Shown here: piece by piece, positions 19,194 to 26,400 of the stretch
Numbering within the stretch: position 1 is the stretch's first letter
Layout of the letters: every line of letters starts with the position of its first letter
DNA from: PALSA-505 sp035308365
Lineage (GTDB): Bacteria; Actinomycetota; Actinomycetes; Streptosporangiales; Streptosporangiaceae
NCBI GenBank assembly: GCA_035308365.1
Contig: DATGGU010000035.1
Coordinates: forward strand, 42,932-106,931
Length of the DNA: 64,000 bases
Direction of reading: 5' to 3'
The notes under the pieces: generated by a model
Seen by the model: the letters and a program-made list of their open reading frames with translations, nothing else
Databases searched by the model: none
Told to the model about the DNA's origin: nothing
Translations under genes and position numbers: made by a program

Positions 19194-19988
19194 ATGAGCA
19201 CTGGACCGGCGGACGTGCAGATCGAATTGCTCGGCCCATTTTCGGTACGGATCAACCAGCTCCCCATCATGCCAGAAGCCGCCAAGCCGTCGCAGGTTCT
19301 TGCCCTGCTCGCGGTGAACGCCGGCAGCGTGGTAACCGTGGCTTCCCTGATGGAGGAACTGTGGGGGAACAGCCCCCCGTCCAGTGCTCTCACCACACTC
19401 CAGACCTACATCCTCGAATCGCGCAGGCGTATTGCCGTGGCCATGGGCCCGGGCCAGGACCCGAAGTGGCTCCTTCAAACCCGGCGCAACGGCTACCTGC
19501 TCGAGTCGCCCACCGCCCGGATCGACGTCGAGGACTTCCGGCGGCTCGCCCGCATCGGCCGGGAGGCCTCGGAGAGCGGTGATTACCGGGCGGCGGCCGA
19601 GTTGCTTGGCCGCGCCCTGGCGATATGGCGCGGGCCGGCTCTCGTCGACGTCCGCAGGGGGCCGGTGCTGGAACTGGAAGCCATGGCGCTGGAGGAGATG
19701 CGGCTTGCCGCGCTCGGCCGCCGCTTCGACGCGGATCTGGCCCTGGGCCGGCACGCGGACATCATCGGTGAGCTGACCGCGCTGGTCGCCAGCCATCCAT
19801 TGAACGAGAACTTCACGGCTCAGCTGATAACGGCTCTGTACCGGACTGGGCAGATAGGCCGTGCCCTCCAGGTCTTCCAGCGGCTGCGCAGCTCGCTCGT
19901 CGACGAACTCGGCGTCGAGCCCTCCCCGCAGTTGCAGCGCCTCCAGCACGCCGTCCTGTCGCGAGACCCGTCTCTGGATGCCGCCTGA
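19194..19988 (+). CDS. SARP-family transcriptional activator
   Basis: This 264-residue protein has an OmpR-type winged-helix DNA-binding domain (about residues 8-100, IELLGPFSVRINQL to RRNGYLLE) followed by the bacterial transcriptional activation domain (about residues 105-255, ending VFQRLRSSLVDELGVEPSPQLQRLQ). It is a small, two-domain Streptomyces antibiotic regulatory protein with no NTPase or TPR extension. Such proteins recruit RNA polymerase to cluster promoters. Its place inside the cluster, divergent from the DUF1702 operon, makes it the likely pathway-specific activator. A GGTGGAGG site precedes the ATG. Confidence 0.9.
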   Translation: MSTGPADVQIELLGPFSVRINQLPIMPEAAKPSQVLALLAVNAGSVVTVASLMEELWGNSPPSSALTTLQTYILESRRRIAVAMGPGQDPKWLLQTRRNGYLLESPTARIDVEDFRRLARIGREASESGDYRAAAELLGRALAIWRGPALVDVRRGPVLELEAMALEEMRLAALGRRFDADLALGRHADIIGELTALVASHPLNENFTAQLITALYRTGQIGRALQVFQRLRSSLVDELGVEPSPQLQRLQHAVLSRDPSLDAA

Positions 19989-20297
19989 AGGGACCGGCCG
20001 GCCAATCGGGCGGCCCAAACGGGCGGCCCAAACGGGGCTGGACAGCCCGGAAATGCTGGTCACTCGCAGAACTCTCAAAGCACCCGATTTTGGATATTTG
20101 CCGACACGCGCGGAAATATACGAAAAGACGGAGTCATTGCTGCATATCCTGCTGACGTCTCCCGCGACATTCGACGCTCTGGACGCAGCAAGGGTCGGCT
20201 CGATGCGCCCACGGCAGCCACCCGGCTAGCGGCTTGCCATCGGCCAGGTACGAGCTCGGGGGAGAGACGTAGGCGAAGCGACCCCTGAGAAGCCGAG
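19989..20297. other. Intergenic region with a possible small ORF
   Basis: This 309-bp gap follows the SARP gene. It begins with a short tandem repeat, CGGGCGGCCCAAA twice, near 20007-20033. An open frame at 20053-20229 could encode a 59-residue peptide (MLVTRRTLKAPDFGYLPTRA start). It has no convincing ribosome site and no recognised family, and its base use is more AT-rich than its neighbours. It may be a gene relic. The right end contains a GGGGGAGAGAC stretch before the response regulator. Confidence 0.3.
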
Positions 20298-20906
20298 ATG
20301 CTAAAAGTCCTGGTGGCGGAAAACGTCCCGCTCATCTGTGGTGCACTCAAAGCACTTATCGAGAGCGAGCCCGACATGAAAGTAGTAGCGGAGGCTGGCC
20401 ACGACGATGAACTACTGGAGATCGCGTTGCTGCACCGGCCCGACGTAGCACTGGTCGACATCGACTGGCCGGGCCACGACCGGCTTCCGGCCGCGGTGCA
20501 GCTTCATGATCAGTTGCCCTCGTGCCGGACGCTTGTCCTGATGACCCTGGGTCATCCGGCGGCGACCCGTGCGGCGTTAGCTCCTGGCGTGGCTGGCTTC
20601 TTCCTCAAGGACGCGCCGGCCGGGCAACTCGCCAAGACGATACGCAATGTCGCGGCCGGACGCCGCATGGTAGGACCGGAGATTGCCGCGGCCACCCGGG
20701 ATCATGACGCGATGCCGCTGTCGCGGCGTGAGTTCGCCGTTCTGCGCCTGGCCGGAGATGGTGCCGAGCCAGCCGAGATCGCGGCCACTCTGGACCTGTC
20801 GGTCGGGACCGTGCGCAACTACCTGACGGCCATCGTGGCCAAGCTGCATGCGCGCAACCGGGTGGACGCGGTCCGGAAGGCCTATAACGCCGGCTGGCTG
20901 CCCTGA
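20298..20906 (+). CDS. NarL/LuxR-type response regulator, no partner kinase
   Basis: This 202-residue protein has an N-terminal receiver domain (1-120) and a C-terminal LuxR helix-turn-helix (about 140-202, LSRREFAVLRLAGDG and DLSVGTVRNYL). Asp54 (LVDIDWPG) is the expected phosphorylation site, and the Thr and Lys of the active site are visible (LVLMT, GFFLKD). The usual acidic pair near residue 8 is Glu-Asn instead of Asp-Asp, which may weaken magnesium binding. No histidine kinase gene is present in the window. It could be an atypical, phosphate-independent regulator of the cluster or take its signal from a distant kinase. Confidence 0.85.
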   Translation: MLKVLVAENVPLICGALKALIESEPDMKVVAEAGHDDELLEIALLHRPDVALVDIDWPGHDRLPAAVQLHDQLPSCRTLVLMTLGHPAATRAALAPGVAGFFLKDAPAGQLAKTIRNVAAGRRMVGPEIAAATRDHDAMPLSRREFAVLRLAGDGAEPAEIAATLDLSVGTVRNYLTAIVAKLHARNRVDAVRKAYNAGWLP

Positions 20907-20933
20907 AACCGCTTCAAAACACAGGCGCTTTCA

Positions 20934-21011
20934 AGACTGCCCCAGGCCAGCACCACGCCTCATGACACCGGTTCCGTCCAGACTCCCGCAGGCCAGGACC
21001 ACGCCTCATGA
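20934..21011. repeat. Imperfect 32-bp direct repeat between convergent genes
   Basis: Two 32-bp copies (20934-20965 and 20980-21011) match at 29 positions by eye and share the core CCACGCCTCATGA. They lie in the gap between the response regulator and the P450 genes. A terminator or decay product is possible; there is no sign of a mobile element. Confidence 0.7.
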
Positions 21012-21036
21012 TCGTTTTGATGAATTTGATGGGGGT

Positions 21037-22416
21037 TTAACCACCACCGGCCGGCCGGACCAGCATGGGCAGGCCGCCCTGGACGCGCAGCGACAGCATC
21101 GCCTCGGCCTTGACCGCACGGCCCGGCACGAGTTCGAGCCGGAACCTGCGCGCGACCATGGCCGCGACGAACGTCGCCTCCATCATCCCGAGATGGCTGC
21201 CGACGCAGACCCTTGGTCCGGCGCCGAAGGGAATGTAGGCGTAGCGATGCGAAGCCGCGGTGCGGGCCGGGTCGAACCGTTGCGGGTCGAAGCCCTGCGG
21301 ATCGGGCCAGTAGCCCGGATGCCGGTGCAGCGTGTACGGGCTGATCATGATGTCGGCCCCGGCCGGGACGCGGTATCCGCCGATCTCGTCCGCCTCGACG
21401 GCCCGGCGGGTAAGCGCCCATACCGGTGGGTACAGGCGCATGGTCTCCTGGATGACCATGTTCGTGTAGTGCAGGCCGTGCAGATGCTCGTAACGGGGAG
21501 TGCGGTCGCCAAGCACACCCACCGCTTCCTCCCGCATACGTTCGGCCACTTCAGGATGGGCGTCGATCAGGTACCACATCCAGGAGAGCGTGCTCGCCGT
21601 GGTCTCGTGGCCAGCCAGCAACAGGGTGAGCAGTTCGTCCCGCAGCCTCCGCCGGCGCAGCGCTTCGTCCGGCTCGTCCCGGTATGCCTCCAGCAGCCGC
21701 GAGATGGCGTCGCCACCGCCATTCCCGCCGTCCCGTTCCCGCTCGGCGACCAGCTTGGCGGCGATGTCTTCGAGGTGGGCGAGCGCGGCGCGGAACCGGC
21801 GGTGCCGGGGCAGCGGCAGCCAGACCGGAAGCATCCGCAGGCTCACCATCTCGAACATGGCCTGGTCCTGGACCACCTCGAACGCCTCGCCCAGCCCGGT
21901 GAACCGGGTCAGGTCGGCGCCAAGGAGCGTCCGGCCGAGCACGCCGAGCGTCAGGCGGGTCATCTCCGCCAGGACGTCGATCGGGCCCTGGCCGACGCGG
22001 GCTTCCAGCCTGGCCACGAGAGCACCGGCCTCGCCGGCGATGAGGTCGGCGAACTCAGCGAGGCGGTCGCGCCGGAAGGCGGGCCCGATCGTGGTGCGCT
22101 GCTTTCGCCATAGCTCTCCCTCGCTGGTCAGCAGGCCGTCTCCGAGCACGCGCCTGGCCTCGGTCAGGCCCATTCCCTTGTGGTAGTTGGCCGCGTTGTC
22201 GGCCAGCACGTGCTTGGCGTGGTCAGGGTGGTTGAAGTAGTAGAGGGTCTTGGGCCCCATCCGGAACCTGACGGCATCGCCGAACTCGCCCGCGGCGTCC
22301 GCCAGCAGGCTCAGCCGGTCGTGCCAGAGCTGATCCAGCAGCTTCGGCAGCGCCCGGGCCGGTGGCCCTGGCATCGCGCTCGGCCTGGCCCGGCCCCGCA
22401 CCAGTTGCGTAGTCAT
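21037..22416 (-). CDS. Cytochrome P450
   Basis: This 459-residue P450 shows the oxygen-binding helix motif AGHETTAST, the ExxR pair in ETMR, and the heme loop FGAGPRVCVG with Cys404 as iron ligand. The N-terminus has no membrane anchor, so it is soluble. It is the last gene of the pksE operon, and its ATG overlaps the stop of the flavin reductase gene (ATGA). P450s in enediyne clusters hydroxylate the core or side groups. Its tight coupling to the warhead genes suggests an early core modification. The substrate is unknown, and no ferredoxin gene is nearby. Confidence 0.93.
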   Translation of the reverse strand: MTTQLVRGRARPSAMPGPPARALPKLLDQLWHDRLSLLADAAGEFGDAVRFRMGPKTLYYFNHPDHAKHVLADNAANYHKGMGLTEARRVLGDGLLTSEGELWRKQRTTIGPAFRRDRLAEFADLIAGEAGALVARLEARVGQGPIDVLAEMTRLTLGVLGRTLLGADLTRFTGLGEAFEVVQDQAMFEMVSLRMLPVWLPLPRHRRFRAALAHLEDIAAKLVAERERDGGNGGGDAISRLLEAYRDEPDEALRRRRLRDELLTLLLAGHETTASTLSWMWYLIDAHPEVAERMREEAVGVLGDRTPRYEHLHGLHYTNMVIQETMRLYPPVWALTRRAVEADEIGGYRVPAGADIMISPYTLHRHPGYWPDPQGFDPQRFDPARTAASHRYAYIPFGAGPRVCVGSHLGMMEATFVAAMVARRFRLELVPGRAVKAEAMLSLRVQGGLPMLVRPAGGG

Positions 22417-22967
22417 GGGACGCTCACCAGGTCGGCGGTCACGAACGTCTCCGGAGGGCTCAGCGCCGGGCAGTGAAAGCGCCCACCGAAGAACACGAGG
22501 GAATCGCAGGCGGGCCCGTTGCTGCTGGCCAGCACCGACCCGAGGAAGATGGAGTGATCGCCCCCGTCGTAGGCCGCCGCGAGCGAGCACTCTATCCAGG
22601 CGAGTGCGCCGTTAATGAGCGGTGCGCCGGTGCTGGGCCCGGGTGTCCAGCCGACGGCGTCGAACTCCTGCGGCCCGCGCGGCCTGGAATGGCTGGCGAA
22701 ATGGCGGGCCACATGTTCCTGGCGCGCGGACAGGATGGATACCGCGAACGAACCGTCGTCAAGCACCATCTGGTGAATGGCGGCCGTCCGGTTCACGCAG
22801 ACGAGCACCAGCGGAGGCGACAAGGACACGGACGTGAACGCGTTGGCCGTCATGCCGCAGGGCATGTCGCGGCCGGCCGAAAGCACGGTGACGCCGGTCG
22901 CGAAGCGCCTGAGCGCCTCGCGCAGTGGATCCCGCGCCCGGCTCCTCGCCACCACGGCCTGGCTCAT
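22413..22967 (-). CDS. Flavin reductase (E6 type)
   Basis: This 184-residue protein is a flavin reductase of the HpaC-like family (LREALRRFATGVTVLSA start, CGMTANAFTSVSLSPPLVLVC, and DHSIFLGSV near the C-terminus). It reduces free FAD or FMN with NAD(P)H for two-component oxygenases. In C-1027, SgcE6 supplies SgcC. Here the likely clients are the HpaB-type hydroxylase at 8.7-10.2 kb and the acyl-CoA-dehydrogenase-fold enzyme at 5.8-7.0 kb. Both ends overlap neighbours by ATGA, so it is co-translated with the thioesterase and P450 genes. Confidence 0.88.
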   Translation of the reverse strand: MSQAVVARSRARDPLREALRRFATGVTVLSAGRDMPCGMTANAFTSVSLSPPLVLVCVNRTAAIHQMVLDDGSFAVSILSARQEHVARHFASHSRPRGPQEFDAVGWTPGPSTGAPLINGALAWIECSLAAAYDGGDHSIFLGSVLASSNGPACDSLVFFGGRFHCPALSPPETFVTADLVSVP

Positions 22968-23449
22968 GCCCGTCCTCCCCCCCGGGCGGACACCAGCACG
23001 TCGGCCGCGCCGGGACCCGGCGCCCAGATGGAATACCCTTCCAGTGCCCGGCGCAGGGATTCGGGTACGTGCGCCGGCCTGGTGTTGCCGTTCGGCCCCC
23101 GCATGCAGGCCACCCGCTGCCTCCCCCGGGCGACCAGGAATTCGGCGCCGTCGCGCAGATGCACGTAGTCGAAGGCAAAGGCGATCTGGGTCTGCGTCAG
23201 CTCTTCGAGGCGCATCCTGACCGACAGCTCGTCGAAAGCCGTGATTTCGGCCAGGTATTCGCACTCGGATCGCAGCGTGAACAACTTGAGATCGCCGCGC
23301 AGCTCGTCGAGCACATCCGGTGCCTGCTCCAGGAGAAACATCTCCCTGCACCGGCCCTGCCAGCGAAGATAGTTGACGTAGTACACGTTGCCGACGAGGT
23401 TTGTTTCCTCGAAGCTGACGATGTGCCGGTACTCGTAGTAGGTTTCCAC
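22964..23449 (-). CDS. Enediyne thioesterase (TEBC/E10)
   Basis: This 161-residue hot-dog-fold thioesterase is the usual companion of enediyne synthases. It frees the polyene from the ACP of PksE. Diagnostic blocks are EYRHIVSFEETNLVGNVYYV and the WQGRCREMFLLE segment that follows. GTG at 23449 is chosen because an AAGGTGAG site lies 7 nt upstream; GTG at 23461 would add four residues but has no spacing from a ribosome site. That ribosome site lies within the end of pksE, so the two genes are coupled. The stop overlaps the flavin reductase start. Confidence 0.9.
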   Translation of the reverse strand: METYYEYRHIVSFEETNLVGNVYYVNYLRWQGRCREMFLLEQAPDVLDELRGDLKLFTLRSECEYLAEITAFDELSVRMRLEELTQTQIAFAFDYVHLRDGAEFLVARGRQRVACMRGPNGNTRPAHVPESLRRALEGYSIWAPGPGAADVLVSARGGGRA

Positions 23450-23450
23450 G

Positions 23451-26400
23451 CTAGTTCTCACCTTCCATCAAGATCGTGAAGACCACTGGCGCTGCCTCAT
23501 CACGCAGGTGAGTCACGAACGTTGCTATCTGGGCATCCGCGGATCTGAGCAGAACCCAGTTGTCCGGGCGGGCCTCGGCCAGCGTGATCGGCCCGGCAAC
23601 GGCCCGGCCTGCCTTGCGCAGGCACTCGAGCGCTCCCCAGACCCGGGTCGCGGCCACCGGCAGTTCTTCACCGCGCTCGCGCCCGATCAGCTCCGCCAGC
23701 GCGAGCTGCTCCTCGCCGAGCAGGAGCCGCCAGTCGCCGGCCGTACGCCCCGACACGGCCTGCACGTCGCACCCGACCGGCCCGGGGTCGGTGACCGCGA
23801 GCGTTATCCCCGCGCCGTGCGAGACGGAGACGCTGACCTCTCCGGTCACCTCGGGCTTACCGTCACGGCGGTAGCGGACGGTGGCGCCGGGACCGAGCAT
23901 CCGGCGCACCGCCGACGCTGTCTGCCTGCGCAGGCCGGCCCGGGTCTGCACGGCATCGAGGCCGTCAGGCTCGACCGCGCACCGCGGCCCGCGCGGCAGC
24001 AGCGCGGCCACCTGACGTTCGAGGTAGGGCCCGAGCAGGGCGGGCACCCACGGCCCGCTGCCGTCCTGCTTGCGCACGGCCTGCAGCCGCAAGCCCTCCC
24101 AGCGCTCGGTGAGCCGGCCGCCGCTGTCCCATACCTCCAGGTCATAGACGAACGTGTCGCCGTCGCGATAGCGTTCGGCGGCCGCGAGGATCAGCGGTTC
24201 CGTGCGTTCAAGCGCCGTGTTCAGGTGGATCCGTTCCACCCCGGCCGGCAGCAGTGTCGCGTTGGGTACGCAGCACTGGATCGCGTGCATGAACGCGTCC
24301 CTGACACCTGGATCGCCGAGGATCAGGCCAGCGGGGAAGAACGCGCTGAACCAGTTCCCAGCGGAGGCGGCCGATACCTCCACGACGCACGACGTGGCCG
24401 CCAGGCTCCGGTAGGCCAGAACACGCTGGAAGCGCTTGCCCTGGAACAGGACGTCGCCGTAGAGCTCTCGTCCCGGCTCCAGCGGAATGCGCGGCCACCC
24501 GGCTGCCGCCGGTGGGGTGACGGGCTCGGGACCGGTGTCCGCCCAGCGCAGCGTGGCGCGGAAATGGTCGGCCTGGAAGGCGGTATCGCTGCTGCGTATC
24601 ACGACATCGACGCTGCCGGCGTTGTTGAGCGCGGCCAGCCTGATCGTGACCGAGCCGCTGGGCGGGGCCACGATCGGCCGGTGGAACTCGATGTTCTCGA
24701 GCACCAGTGCGCCCGTGGGCGCCGCGAGCGCCGCCGCGGCCTGAGCCATTGCCTCCATGCCGAGCACGGCCGGGAACAGCCGTTCGCCGTCCAGCAGGTG
24801 ATCGGCGAGGTAGGGATCGGTGTCGACGGACAGCTCGGCCTCGGCCACCAGCTCGATCCCCGGGTAATGAACCCGCGGCCGGTCGAGGAACCGGCCGAGC
24901 GGCAGCTCGCGCGGCTCCAGCGTGATGGTGGGCAGGTTGCCGGCCCGGCTCATGACCACGACGGGAACCGGGAGATCGGGCCGGGCGGCCAGCTCGCCGA
25001 GCATCGCGATGCCCTGATCCACCGAGATGGCGTTGATTCCCTCCCTGGCCAGCGACTCGACGACGCCCAGCCGCTCCCCCATGCCGGCCCCCGCCCACAC
25101 CGACCACTCCAGGGACAGGCAGCGGCACCATGGATGCTCATCGGCGAACCGGCGGGTCAGCTCGGTGAGCCAGTCGTTGGCCGTGGCGTAGTCCGCCTGG
25201 CCACGCAGCCCGGCCCGGCCGATGATGCTGCCGAACGAGATCAGCAGCCGCAGCCGGGCCGGGTCGATGGCGGCCAGCACCGCCTCCAGGCCGGTGATCT
25301 TGGGAGCCAGCGTCTCGCGGAACGCCGGTTCGTCCAGCTTGGTCAGCGGCACTGGCTGGTTGCGGCCGGCGCCGTGCAGCAGCGCCGTCACCGGTCCCAG
25401 CTCCGAGACGATCTGTGCCGTGGCCGCCGCGACCTGGTCGGCCGAGGTGACGTCGGCACGGACATAGCGATAGGTGATGCCGGCGGCGCTCATCCGGGCC
25501 AGGTTCGCCCGCAGGCCGGCGTCGGCGGCGGGATCGGAGCGGCCGAGCAGTCCGACCGACGCGCCGCTCTGCCGGGCGAGGGCGAGCGCGCACTCGGCGG
25601 TGATGCCCTTCCCCCCGCCGGTGACCAGGAGCAGGTCGCCGGGCCCCAGCACCGGTTCAGCCGAGCCGGCCGCGCCCTCGATCGCCCGGAGCCTCGGCAC
25701 CAGCCGGGTGCCGTCCTCGCTGTAGCAGACCTCGCTGAACCCGGTGGTAGCGGCCACGTCGGCCACCACCCGGGCAGCGGCGTCAGCCACCGGCAGCCCC
25801 GCGGCCGCCGGGAGGCTGATGACGGACGTGGCGATGGCCGGAGCTTCCAGGTGCAAGGTCTTGGCCAGGCCCGCGGCTCCGCGGCGGTCCTGCAGGACCA
25901 CGAACCGGCACGGTGTGGCGTGCGCCAGCGCGGCGTGTGCCGCGTCGAGCATCAGCCCGACATGCCGCTCGCCGCCCTCTTCCGGGAGGCACAGCAGCAC
26001 CCCGTCGCCGAGCCCGGCAGCGCGCAGCGCACCGGCGACGCCCTGGGCGAGCGGATGCCCCGGCGGGGCGAAGACCTGCCAGTCGCCCGCGGCGGGCGCG
26101 CGCGGCTGCGGGCGGGGCGCCTGCGGCACCAGCTCAACGGAGAAGGCCCGGACCCACTGCCCGGCGCCGTCCGGCACCTGGTGGCCGTCTTCGTCCGGCC
26201 GCGCGGTACTGGTCAGCTCGTCGAGCATCTGCGCGAGGTCGGCCAGTGTCGCCGTGGCCAGGCTGGCCGATGTCAGCGGGACCGACACGCCGAGTTCCGT
26301 GGCCGCCTGGTTCACGATCTGCCCGACGGTGATCGAGCTGAAGTGCAGCTCGTCCAGCGGGCGGCTCTCGGCGGGCACGGCATCCAGAGGCAGTTCGGCC

